A stretch of DNA of 8,395 nt from Rickettsiaceae bacterium (GCA_028372485.1 JAOMYS010000042.1:1-8395), one strand, 5' to 3'. Positions 1 through 6,718 are shown, counted from the first letter of the stretch. The notes: a model not told the origin generated them from the letters alone. Numbers and translations: made by a program.

Positions 1-1
1 T

Positions 2-100
2 ATAGTTAGAACAAAGGATACAACGCTCAAAAGAAGCCTAAAACGAAAATTAAAGCACCCCGCTTGGGATGATGATCATTTACTAAAAATGTTAAGCTAA
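2..100 (+). CDS. possible 3' end of an unrecognised gene entering from the left
   Basis: One plus-strand frame is open from the window edge to a TAA at 98-100 and gives 32 residues ending in HPAWDDDHLLKMLS. The stretch is lysine- and arginine-rich at first, then carries an aspartate run. Codons such as CTA, TTA and AAA match the AT-rich style of the window. The other two forward frames are interrupted early. I do not recognise the family. The fragment is short enough for the open frame to be chance. It could be a genuine C-terminus, a decayed gene remnant, or noncoding. Sequence left of the window would settle it. Confidence 0.3.
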   Translation: MVRTKDTTLKRSLKRKLKHPAWDDDHLLKMLS

Positions 101-220
101 AACTCCCTGAAGACTGGCGGTTGATTTAATATAGACGCCACCATAATATCCAGAATTAGAAATTAACCCAAGAAAAGTGAAAATTTAAAGTAAAAGATAA
201 TATCTTTGACTCCTCTGTAG

Positions 221-241
221 AAAAAATCAGGTTTTTAACCT
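221..241 (-). terminator. weak candidate rho-independent terminator, minus strand
   Basis: Read on the minus strand, a 5-bp stem AGGTT/AACCT with an AAA loop is followed two bases later by six T residues. That is the shape of an intrinsic terminator. The stem is short and only moderately stable. It lies about 320 nt beyond the lpxL stop codon, with the repeat cluster in between, so it could end a long 3' tail of the lipid A operon. It may also be chance in AT-rich DNA. Confidence 0.25.
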
Positions 242-301
242 CGCTTTAGAGATTTATGATACAATTATTTTTGTACTTTGATTCTTCATGCAATTGCCCT
301 G

Positions 302-338
302 CCGTATAGCTTCCTTAGCGGTCACGTGCGGAAAGACA
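302..338 (+). repeat. 37-bp direct repeat, copy 1
   Basis: This segment matches 495-531 at 33 of 37 positions without gaps; the mismatches are at 312, 320, 326 and 328. Each copy contains a short dyad, CCGTA followed by TGCGG here or TACGG in copy 2. The pairing is kept in both copies, with one G-T wobble here. A degenerate third version of the right half (GTCAC, then CGGA, then GACA) occurs at 350-369. The copies are spaced 193 bp apart. No coding role is seen. Confidence 0.75.
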
Positions 339-372
339 ATGTGGACGAAGGTCACATAGCGGAATGACACCA

Positions 373-404
373 CCCCCACCCGTCATCTCGTAAACGAGCA
401 TTTT
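373..404 (+). repeat. unit 1 of a two-copy tandem repeat (37-bp period) with a CTCGT dyad
   Basis: This segment matches 410-441 at 25 of 32 positions at a fixed offset of 37 bp. It starts with a C-rich tract, continues with GTCATCTCGTA, and contains the inverted repeat CTCGT-AA-ACGAG at 387-398. The C-rich tract followed by GTCAT resembles the ends of short dispersed palindromic repeats seen in many Rickettsiales spacers. That resemblance is from memory and was not checked by a search. Confidence 0.65.
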
Positions 405-409
405 GCGCC

Positions 410-441
410 CCCCAACCTGTCATCTCGTATGCGAGTTCTTT
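410..441 (+). repeat. unit 2 of the 37-bp-period tandem repeat
   Basis: This is the second unit, aligned to 373-404. It keeps the C-tract, the GTCATCTCGTA core and the palindrome, here CTCG-TATG-CGAG at 424-435 with four paired bases plus a possible T-G wobble. The two units share the outer stem bases while the palindrome centre differs. The unit runs directly into the hairpin element at 448-501. Confidence 0.65.
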
Positions 442-447
442 ACGAGT

Positions 448-504
448 TGTACGAGATCTCTGAAGCATCAAGATTGACTCTGCCGATTGAGATTCCGTAT
501 AGCT
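448..504 (-). repeat. dispersed hairpin repeat, left copy
   Basis: The arms at 448-460 (TGTACGAGATCTC) and 489-501 (GAGATTCCGTATA) pair at 12 of 13 positions, counting two G-T wobbles, around a 28-nt loop. On the minus strand this element begins with AGCTATACGGAATCTCA. The same 17 bases open the element at 8315 on the plus strand, and similarity continues through the loop and the far arm. The copies are therefore in inverted orientation at opposite ends of the window. The element overlaps the second 37-bp direct repeat at 495-504. Confidence 0.7.
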
Positions 505-531
505 CCCTTAGCAGTCACTTACGGAAAGACA
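495..531 (+). repeat. 37-bp direct repeat, copy 2
   Basis: This is the partner of 302-338, 33 of 37 identical. The dyad CCGTA (495-499) and TACGG (520-524) is a perfect 5-bp stem in this copy. The repeat ends about 30 bp from the lpxL stop codon, so it would lie in the 3' untranslated part of the lipid A operon transcript. Confidence 0.75.
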
Positions 532-561
532 GCGGGGAGAAAAGTTCTCTGCAACAATACC

Positions 562-1440
562 TTATTTCCACCTATTATGAAACCAGAACCATTGAGCTGG
601 TTTTTCTCTTATCCAGTCTTCAAGTTTACGATTTATAATAAGCATAATGTTGTAGCAATCTTTCTTCTTATCACCCGTTTTCTTATATTGTATAGGAGGA
701 TGCACCTTCATTTCAAAATAGCTAGTACTACCCAGCCTAATTAATTGCAACGGCACGATGGGATAATCATATTGCAGGCTAAGCCTAGCGATCGCTGGTG
801 CTGTCATAGCTGGTTTCCCAAAAAATGGTACATCTATACCATCATTCATCTTTTGATCAACAAGCATGGCTACAGACGATTTTGACTTAATTGATCTTAC
901 CAAATCTTTCACTCCGCTAGGACCTTTAGCAATCATTGTTATGTCAGGGTCATTAGCCCTCCTTTCCGAAAGGATTCTTTGATCTACATATGGATTATTC
1001 GCTTTTCTATAAACTATTCCAAATTTAGGATAAAGATCATTGATTCTCCTAATCATAAAATCCCAATTAGCCTGATGCCCTAGAAATAGCATGAATGGTT
1101 GCTCTCTCTTCTGAAAATTTTGAATATGGTTTAAGCCCGTAATTATGACTCTTTCTTTTAACTCTTCTTCATTCATTGAATTAATAAAAGGAAATTCCCC
1201 TATGTAACGACCATAATTATCCCATAATTTATCAATGGTTTTATCTATATCAATTTCTTTTCCATATATTTTCTTGAGATTGCGTCTAGCTATATCACTA
1301 ACCCCTAAGTAAGGGCCAATTTTTCTTGAGATAAAACTACATATAGATGCTGATCTATCAACAGAAAATAGCTTTAAAAAATTAGTGAGTAATAGAAATA
1401 TTATATACTCAAATACATGTCTTAATGATTTTTTCTTCAT
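562..1440 (-). CDS. lpxL: LpxL/HtrB-family lipid A secondary acyltransferase
   Basis: A 292-residue inner-membrane protein of the LpxL/LpxM (HtrB/MsbB) lysophospholipid-acyltransferase-like superfamily. It would add a secondary acyl chain to Kdo-lipid A from acyl-ACP. A hydrophobic N-terminal segment lies at about residues 10-25. The catalytic HX4D motif is GHQANWD, with H122 and D127. Other family blocks are GIVYRKANNP (about 141-150) and VDQKMNDGIDVPFFGKPAMT (about 194-213). The length is close to the usual ~300. The ATG at 1440 lies 32 nt inside the end of lpxK and matches the family N-terminus; the upstream bases are A-rich with only a weak Shine-Dalgarno. It is the last gene of the five-gene operon. 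Which chain and position it acylates cannot be read from the sequence. Confidence 0.93.
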   Translation of the reverse strand: MKKKSLRHVFEYIIFLLLTNFLKLFSVDRSASICSFISRKIGPYLGVSDIARRNLKKIYGKEIDIDKTIDKLWDNYGRYIGEFPFINSMNEEELKERVIITGLNHIQNFQKREQPFMLFLGHQANWDFMIRRINDLYPKFGIVYRKANNPYVDQRILSERRANDPDITMIAKGPSGVKDLVRSIKSKSSVAMLVDQKMNDGIDVPFFGKPAMTAPAIARLSLQYDYPIVPLQLIRLGSTSYFEMKVHPPIQYKKTGDKKKDCYNIMLIINRKLEDWIREKPAQWFWFHNRWK

Positions 1441-2410
1441 CTTTCTTTTTTAATTTAAGCTCAACATTTGCACAAATTATATCGTCAATGTTAATGTTAC
1501 ATTTAGGTCTATTCGCAAGGTCAGATATTTTTACATAATCTTTTTTCGTAGTAATTAAAGTAAGATTTTTCTTTTTTGCATTATCTATAAGGTGCAACAT
1601 ATCATATGAAGTATAGAGATGATGATCTGGGAAAGATTGAGCTTTAGATATTGTAATATTATTGCTTATTAGAAGATCGTAAAATTTCTGAGGGTTACCA
1701 ATTGCAGCAAAGGCATAATATTTTTTATTTTTATCTATACTAGTTGCTAAGGTGGTTTGTGCATGCATAAATTGTTTGCCTTTTTCCTTGATGCTATCTG
1801 TCAGGGATATATCAGCACAAGCATTATTTCCAGTCGTGATAATGATATCGCAGTGCTCAATTGCAGAATCTATATTCTCCCTTAAAGGACCTGATGGAAA
1901 TATCATACCATTTCCTATCCCTCTGTGAGAATCTATCACTAATATGTTTATATCTTTTATAAAATTAGGATTCTGCATCCCATCATCAAAAATTATAATT
2001 TCTGGGGTTAAATTTTTGACAATAGGCAAAGCTGAGGCAATATTTTTTGCAGCCACCACGTTTGAGAATTTACTAAGCATTACAGATTCATCCCCTACAT
2101 CACTTGCTGTATCTGTTTCTGTTACTAGCTTTGCACCTCGTAAGTTTGAGTTATACCCTTTAGTAATTACTAAAAAAGAAATATTCTTTTTCTGTAAGTG
2201 TTTTATAAGCCATAATACTATCTGTGTTTTGCCAGTACCCCCTACCGTAGCATTACCGATGCATATAGTTTTTGCAGGAAATCTTATTGGAGTTGCAACA
2301 AGGCTTCTAAAAAATCCAGCTAACCTATAGAGCCATGAAAATGGTAATAATAAGAATGACAAAATGCTCCTTTTTGCCCAAAATGTGGGATATAGTAATC
2401 TTATAGTCAT
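1409..2410 (-). CDS. lpxK: tetraacyldisaccharide 4'-kinase LpxK
   Basis: A 333-residue enzyme that phosphorylates the 4' position of the tetraacyl disaccharide 1-phosphate to give lipid IVA at the inner membrane, in the Raetz pathway. A hydrophobic N-terminal stretch (about 17-35) is the expected membrane anchor. The Walker A P-loop is GNATVGGTGKT at about 52-62, preceded by the typical ICI strand. Further family signatures are FDDGMQN (about 141-147), GNGMIFPSGPLRE (about 166-178) and FPDHHLY (about 260-266). Length is normal. It starts 23 nt after the waaA stop and its 3' end overlaps lpxL by 32 nt, which suggests co-transcription and possibly translational coupling. No strong Shine-Dalgarno is visible. 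Confidence 0.96.
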   Translation of the reverse strand: MTIRLLYPTFWAKRSILSFLLLPFSWLYRLAGFFRSLVATPIRFPAKTICIGNATVGGTGKTQIVLWLIKHLQKKNISFLVITKGYNSNLRGAKLVTETDTASDVGDESVMLSKFSNVVAAKNIASALPIVKNLTPEIIIFDDGMQNPNFIKDINILVIDSHRGIGNGMIFPSGPLRENIDSAIEHCDIIITTGNNACADISLTDSIKEKGKQFMHAQTTLATSIDKNKKYYAFAAIGNPQKFYDLLISNNITISKAQSFPDHHLYTSYDMLHLIDNAKKKNLTLITTKKDYVKISDLANRPKCNINIDDIICANVELKLKKKDEEKIIKTCI

Positions 2411-2433
2411 CTGAGTTGAATTATCATAGATTT

Positions 2434-3696
2434 CTAGATCGCCTTTATAAATTTATTTATTTCTGAAATATAATTCTCTAGCACCCTAGCACGATTATCT
2501 ACAAATTTTCGTGCATTTTTGCTAAACTCCATTCCTTTCGAGGAATTTTTGTCATTAAGAAAAAATTTGATTGTGCTTGCAAATGAATCAGTGTCTCTTA
2601 TTTGTATTGCTGCGCTGCAAGATATCATATCATCTGCGATATTTTGAAAATTACTCATATCAGGCCCCAAGATAACGATGTTGTCAAAATAAGCTGGTTC
2701 AAGTAAATTATGCCCCCCACGCTTAAATGAACCACCTACGAATACCATAAAAGCAAGGCTATAGAACAATCCGAGTTCTCCAAAACTATCCACTATATAC
2801 AAATCATCATCCAAAGATGGTTTAGAACTGTTTGATCTTATAGAAAACTTAAGACCTAATTTTCTACATTGATTTTTTATCTCATCACGACGCTCAGGAT
2901 GACGTAAGATTATAATAGGATAATAATCTATTTTCTCTTGCTTGAATTTGTGAATTATATCCAATGCTACTTCTTCATCTTCTTTATGAGTGCTGCTTAT
3001 AACGAATATCTTCTTATCCTTAAATAATTTTTCTAAAGCACTTAGCTTTCTTTTATCTACCTCTAGCTCTTTATTGGCAAATTTCAAATTCCCTAAATTT
3101 TTAACTTTACTAAATCCTAACGCTTTATATTTATCTAGATCGGAATTACTTTGTACTATTATGTTTTTGAATTTTTTAGCAAGAAGTTGAAAAATCCATT
3201 TTTGCTTTAACCATCTGCTATATGACTTGTTTGATAATCTAGCATTTACTAATAATAGATTGAATCTCTTGGCCGATTCAGTAATAAGGCATGGCCAAAA
3301 TTCAGATTCAATAAATATCCCGAGATCAATTTTCCAATTATTCAAAAATCTTCTTACAGTAATTATATTATCCAAAGGTGTAAATTGATGATTTACCCCC
3401 TTAGGAAGCCATGTTTTTAAAATCCCTGCAGAAGATAATGTACCAGTTGTAACAAGAAAATTTACTTTCGGATGCGATTTTCTTAAAGCTTTTACAAGAG
3501 TAATAGCCACCATAGACTCGCCAACACTTGCAGCATGCAGCCATATTAACTTGCCTTGTGGACGAGAAGGTATCGATAAGCATAATCTTTGGATAACTGA
3601 CAATGCATTATCCTTTTGTTTAAATATTCTGAATATCAGAATCACAAAATATAGCGGCAATATGAGTAAATTTAAAAGATTATATAGAAATATCAT
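2434..3696 (-). CDS. waaA: 3-deoxy-D-manno-octulosonic acid (Kdo) transferase WaaA/KdtA
   Basis: A 420-residue GT30-family glycosyltransferase that transfers Kdo from CMP-Kdo to lipid IVA, at the cytoplasmic face of the inner membrane. An N-terminal hydrophobic anchor covers about residues 1-25. The hallmark block IWLHAASVGES (51-61) contains the family's catalytic glutamate, E60. Next come GIFIESEFWPCL (126-137) and NARLSNKS (151-158). The C-terminal half carries LRHPERR (264-270) and the nucleotide-sugar-binding signature GGSFKRGGHNLLEPA (321-335). Length is typical. The ATG overlaps the stop of the preceding DUF374 gene as ATGA, a classic coupling arrangement. The number of Kdo residues added cannot be predicted from the sequence. 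Confidence 0.96.
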   Translation of the reverse strand: MIFLYNLLNLLILPLYFVILIFRIFKQKDNALSVIQRLCLSIPSRPQGKLIWLHAASVGESMVAITLVKALRKSHPKVNFLVTTGTLSSAGILKTWLPKGVNHQFTPLDNIITVRRFLNNWKIDLGIFIESEFWPCLITESAKRFNLLLVNARLSNKSYSRWLKQKWIFQLLAKKFKNIIVQSNSDLDKYKALGFSKVKNLGNLKFANKELEVDKRKLSALEKLFKDKKIFVISSTHKEDEEVALDIIHKFKQEKIDYYPIIILRHPERRDEIKNQCRKLGLKFSIRSNSSKPSLDDDLYIVDSFGELGLFYSLAFMVFVGGSFKRGGHNLLEPAYFDNIVILGPDMSNFQNIADDMISCSAAIQIRDTDSFASTIKFFLNDKNSSKGMEFSKNARKFVDNRARVLENYISEINKFIKAI

Positions 3697-4376
3697 CTTG
3701 GTCTTATTCTCTTCAATACTAATTCAGAACCATCAGATAAATTACTCAGCGTTTTTTTAAGCAACTCATCGTCCTTCTCTTTATCGCCAGATAATATAAC
3801 AGACCTCCCAATAGTCACTACAATTGTTCCAAAGATCTTTGGAATCATCATCTTGTCCCAGCTCTTAAGAGTAAAATATTTGCTGCTAATACAAGAAACT
3901 GGGATTACAGATTTTTTATATTTGTAGCCTATTTGAGTAATATTACCTCCTACCTTATACATAGGCCCTCTTGGTCCATCTGGAGTAATTACTACCTTAC
4001 CATTTGAATTGATTGTTCTAATAATTTGCCGAAGTGCAACGGTAGAATTTTTATTACTTGATCCTACTATTACCTTATACCCCATCTTTTTGATAACATC
4101 AGTGATCAATTTCCCATCCGTATGAGAAGAAGCAAGAGCATGAACATTATCATATCTTTTATATAGACCCATACCAAATGCAAGGCGGTTATGCCACATT
4201 GCAAATAAAGCGCCTCTTTTTCTATTGATAATTTCTTCTGTTATTTCATCCTGAAAAACAAAACACCACTTGCTTGTTTTGTAAACAATCTTTAGATACA
4301 AAGTAATAAGGCGCACAAATATTTTGTGTATCACAATATTATTCTTCAGTAATTTTTTTAGATATCTTTTTAGCAT
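3693..4376 (-). CDS. lpxJ: DUF374 (LpxJ-like) lysophospholipid/lipid A acyltransferase family protein
   Basis: A 227-residue protein of the DUF374/COG2121 family. An N-terminal hydrophobic segment lies at about 16-31. Conserved blocks are FAMWHNRLAF (58-67), ASSHTDGKLI (82-91) and VVITPDGPRGP (128-138). The family belongs to the acyltransferase superfamily but uses a different motif pattern from LpxL. Epsilonproteobacterial members named LpxJ are known late lipid A acyltransferases, and I recall the rickettsial homologues also being assigned that role. Position between aatA and waaA, inside a lipid A operon, supports a lipid A substrate. The symbol is inferred from family and context; an acyltransferase acting on phospholipid remains possible. 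It begins 3 nt after the aatA stop and overlaps waaA by 4 nt. Confidence 0.8.
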   Translation of the reverse strand: MLKRYLKKLLKNNIVIHKIFVRLITLYLKIVYKTSKWCFVFQDEITEEIINRKRGALFAMWHNRLAFGMGLYKRYDNVHALASSHTDGKLITDVIKKMGYKVIVGSSNKNSTVALRQIIRTINSNGKVVITPDGPRGPMYKVGGNITQIGYKYKKSVIPVSCISSKYFTLKSWDKMMIPKIFGTIVVTIGRSVILSGDKEKDDELLKKTLSNLSDGSELVLKRIRPR

Positions 4377-4379
4377 TAC

Positions 4380-5582
4380 CTAACTTAATCTCGATATTGC
4401 ATTTGATATTCTATTACACGCATCTTCTAATATTTCTTCACTCGTTGCATAAGAAATTCTGAAATACCCTTCTAGCCCAAAAGCAATGCCAGCTACTATC
4501 GCAACATGCGCTTCCTCTAACAAGTACGTAGCTAAAGCATTACTGGAATCTATGGTAGTACCATTTGGAGTTTTTTTGCCAAATAAATTTTTACAATTAG
4601 GAAATAAATAAAATGCACCTTCTGACTTATAACAATCAAGACCCTCTATTTTATTTATCATAGATAGTACTAAATCACGTTTTTCCTGAAAAATACTTGC
4701 ATTTGTTTTTAAATGATCTTGAGATCCAGTGAGAGCCTCAAGCGCAGCAACCTGACTTACAGATGATGGATTCGAAGTGCTTTGCGACTGAATAACAGTC
4801 ATAGCCTTAACTATCTCTTTATTCCCAGCGCCATATCCTATTCTCCATCCTGTCATAGCATATGCTTTAGAAACACCGCTAACAATAAATATACGATCCT
4901 TTAAATCAGGAGCGGTACTTGCAAGCGTTTTGAATTTAAAGCCATCAAATGTAATATGCTCATACATATCGTCACACATCACGTTCAGATTTGGGTGTTT
5001 TCTTATTACGTCAGCTAAAGATTTTAGCTCGTCTTCGGTATATGTAGCACCAGATGGATTACTTGGTGAATTTAAAATAAGCCATTTACTTTTATCCGTG
5101 ATAGCATTCTCTAGATCACCAAGGTGCATTCTGAATCCGTTTTTCATGTCAGAAGATACCGTGACTGGCTTTCCACCAGCAAGCATAACCATATCTGGAT
5201 ACGACACCCAGTAAGGAGCTGGTATTATAACTTCATCACCTTCATTTATCGTTGCCATGAATAGGTTATAAATTATTTGCTTTCCTCCAGTGCCAACTAC
5301 AACTTCAGAAATATCATAATCTAGATTATTCTCACGTCTAAATTTATTACATACCGCTTCTCTCAGTTCATTTGTACCAGATACATTAGTATATCTTGTT
5401 GCACCATTCCTAATACCTTCTATCGCAGCTTCTTTTATGTTATCTGGAGTATCAAAATCGGGTTCACCAGCAGCAAGTGAAATTATATTAATGCCTTGAT
5501 CTCTTAGTTCTTTTGCTTTTGCAGTAACTGCAAGAGTTGGCGATGGTTTTGCTGTTTGTAATCTTTTTGCTATTAGTGACAT
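4380..5582 (-). CDS. aatA: class I aspartate aminotransferase (PLP-dependent)
   Basis: A 400-residue cytosolic fold-type I aminotransferase that interconverts aspartate and 2-oxoglutarate with oxaloacetate and glutamate. The sequence is of the alphaproteobacterial AatA (subgroup Ib) type: LAAGEPDFDTP (36-46), APYWVSYPDM (122-131), the cofactor-contact NSPSNPSG (171-178), and DDMYEHI (204-210). The PLP lysine is K239 in SGVSKAYAMTGWRIGY (235-250). The substrate-carboxylate arginine sits in YFRISYA near the C-terminus. Some family members also accept prephenate; that cannot be decided here. It is the first gene of the operon, directly downstream of a strong promoter candidate. It has no obvious enzymatic link to the lipid A genes it precedes. 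No clear Shine-Dalgarno is seen. Confidence 0.95.
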   Translation of the reverse strand: MSLIAKRLQTAKPSPTLAVTAKAKELRDQGINIISLAAGEPDFDTPDNIKEAAIEGIRNGATRYTNVSGTNELREAVCNKFRRENNLDYDISEVVVGTGGKQIIYNLFMATINEGDEVIIPAPYWVSYPDMVMLAGGKPVTVSSDMKNGFRMHLGDLENAITDKSKWLILNSPSNPSGATYTEDELKSLADVIRKHPNLNVMCDDMYEHITFDGFKFKTLASTAPDLKDRIFIVSGVSKAYAMTGWRIGYGAGNKEIVKAMTVIQSQSTSNPSSVSQVAALEALTGSQDHLKTNASIFQEKRDLVLSMINKIEGLDCYKSEGAFYLFPNCKNLFGKKTPNGTTIDSSNALATYLLEEAHVAIVAGIAFGLEGYFRISYATSEEILEDACNRISNAISRLS

Positions 5583-5626
5583 AATTTTGTACTTAAATTT
5601 ACTCTAATTAATTTGAATCTATACGG

Positions 5627-5655
5627 ATTATATGAGAACATCTGCATCAAATCAA
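5627..5655 (-). promoter_or_regulatory. sigma70-type promoter for aatA and the lipid A operon
   Basis: On the minus strand a -35 box TTGATT (5655-5650) and a perfect -10 box TATAAT (5632-5627) are separated by exactly 17 nt. The expected transcription start near 5620 would give a leader of about 37 nt before the aatA ATG. The five genes downstream have no other gap longer than 23 nt, so this promoter probably drives them all. Evidence is sequence match only. Confidence 0.7.
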
Positions 5656-5688
5656 ACTAAACACACCATATAAACCAAACATAATCAT

Positions 5689-6705
5689 ATGATTAGCAAA
5701 TTCCCCTCTTTTATTTTCAATAGTATAAAATCACTTATTTCTAGCATAATGAAATTTCCAGCATTTATAAAAAAACAGATCTTACAGCTTGTAGTAGATT
5801 TCAAGAATTTACGTTACAAACTGAAGAATATGACAAGAAGCAATATGGAACTTGGAATTTATCACCTACGAATGAGGAATTTTAAAGATGCAGTTTTTAG
5901 ATTTAAAATGATTGATAAATTTCTAGATCCAAATAACAAAGAAGCTAATTATTGGCTTGGATGGAGTTATTTTTTTCTACATGACTATAAAAAATCTATC
6001 ATTGCTTTAACGAAAGCCGAAGAAAAGGACAATGCTAATCTACTGTCATTTATAAAATCTATAGATTCAATAAATGAAATACCTATGCAGATATATGAAT
6101 TTCATAGAGATATATCATCTCGTTTATTTGAAGAAAAATTTTTAAGTGAAGATAAAAATATCCCTAGAAAACTAATCTTTGAATTAAAGCAAGCTATAGA
6201 TACCATGCCAGAAGAATATGATGTTTTAGAGCTTGGAAGTAATGTAGGGCTACTAGGGTACGAAATCAAAAAAAGAATGCCTGTAAAATCTCATGTAACA
6301 TCTGTAGAGATCTCTCAAATTATGCTAGAGTTACAAAAAACTTATTTTCCAAAAAAGAAATTGTACGATAACAATATCTGTGAGTCCATAGATGATTTCT
6401 TAACGAAAGATAAGAAGAAATATAATATTATCCTTAGCTTAGAAGGCCTATCTTTTGTAGCAGATTTAAAAAATATTTTTAGTAAAGTTTCTTCAAAGTT
6501 AGAAACAGATGGGTATTTCGCATTCTTAATCGCTTCTTCAGATAATGCTATATTTTCAGAGGAAAAATTAATATTTATCTATGATGCCAAAGAAATCGAG
6601 TGTCAACTAATCGAAGCTGGGTTTGATGTTTTATCATCAAGTAATATTTCACTAGAAATAAAAAATAATTACACTATATTCGTCTGCAGAAAAACTCAGA
6701 ATTAG
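5689..6705 (+). CDS. TPR-containing class I SAM-dependent methyltransferase (COG4976-like)
   Basis: A 338-residue protein with two parts. The N-terminal region is basic and amphipathic (about 1-45), followed by two tetratricopeptide-like repeats at about 51-84 and 85-117. The C-terminal part, from about 165, is a Rossmann methyltransferase. Motif I is VLELGSNVGLLG (179-190), a variant of the usual glycine-rich loop. The acidic residue after strand 2 is probably E207 in TSVEIS. A YNIILSLEGLSFVADL block (245-260) and LETDGYFAFLIASS (271-284) fit motifs IV and VI. The order resembles predicted methyltransferases with TPR repeats. The substrate is unknown. The first ATG lacks a Shine-Dalgarno; M21 or M48 are possible alternative starts. 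It is 13 nt upstream of mlaA, so probably in the same operon. Confidence 0.8.
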   Translation: MISKFPSFIFNSIKSLISSIMKFPAFIKKQILQLVVDFKNLRYKLKNMTRSNMELGIYHLRMRNFKDAVFRFKMIDKFLDPNNKEANYWLGWSYFFLHDYKKSIIALTKAEEKDNANLLSFIKSIDSINEIPMQIYEFHRDISSRLFEEKFLSEDKNIPRKLIFELKQAIDTMPEEYDVLELGSNVGLLGYEIKKRMPVKSHVTSVEISQIMLELQKTYFPKKKLYDNNICESIDDFLTKDKKKYNIILSLEGLSFVADLKNIFSKVSSKLETDGYFAFLIASSDNAIFSEEKLIFIYDAKEIECQLIEAGFDVLSSSNISLEIKNNYTIFVCRKTQN

Positions 6706-6706
6706 C

Positions 6707-6713
6707 AGAGGTG
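6707..6713 (+). promoter_or_regulatory. Shine-Dalgarno of mlaA
   Basis: AGAGGTG lies 5 nt before the ATG at 6719. It is the clearest ribosome binding site in the window and fixes the mlaA start. Most other starts here have only A-rich leaders. Confidence 0.7.
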
Positions 6714-6718
6714 ATACA

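Larger units (their letters stand above)
101..561. other. gene-free spacer: AT-rich part followed by a repeat cluster
   Basis: No credible gene is visible here. Positions 101-300 are AT-rich, with scattered stops in all frames and a few small dyads: TGGCG/CGCCA at 115-119 and 136-140; AAAGAT/ATCTTT at 193-198 and 202-207; and AGGTT/AACCT at 229-241. From about 300 to 531 the base composition shifts to visibly higher G+C. This part is built from several related direct and inverted repeats, listed separately. Open frames crossing the repeats (429-638 and 487-744 on the plus strand) run antisense into lpxL and look like by-products. Confidence 0.7.

Noticed and set aside
115..140. TGGCG/CGCCA dyad as terminator of the left-edge gene
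   Set aside because: The loop is 16 nt, the stem only 5 bp, and no T run follows.
302..441. Possible CRISPR array
   Set aside because: Repeats are few, imperfect and irregular in arrangement. The 37-bp periodicity spans only two units with no unique spacers, and no cas genes are present.
429..744. Two overlapping plus-strand open frames (429-638 and 487-744)
   Set aside because: They begin in the repeat cluster and run antisense into the conserved C-terminus of lpxL. They have no recognisable domain and no ribosome binding site.
1944..2330. 128-codon plus-strand open frame inside lpxK
   Set aside because: It is exactly antisense to the LpxK P-loop region, whose conserved motifs prove the minus-strand reading. 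No independent evidence of coding.
2990..3760. Several short open frames across waaA and its start (2990-3190, 3401-3583, 3551-3760)
   Set aside because: Out-of-frame or antisense to WaaA, which has all its family motifs. Treated as shadows.
4930..5214. 94-codon plus-strand open frame inside aatA
   Set aside because: Antisense to conserved aminotransferase sequence; no signal for translation.
5619..5627. CTATACGGA in the aatA promoter region, resembling the start of the hairpin repeat
   Set aside because: Only about 9 bases match and the second arm is absent. Chance is an adequate explanation in a window of this size.
5656..5688. Promoter for the TPR-methyltransferase (TATAAA at 5669-5674)
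   Set aside because: No acceptable -35 box at a suitable distance, and the leader would be only a few nucleotides. The real start may be elsewhere.
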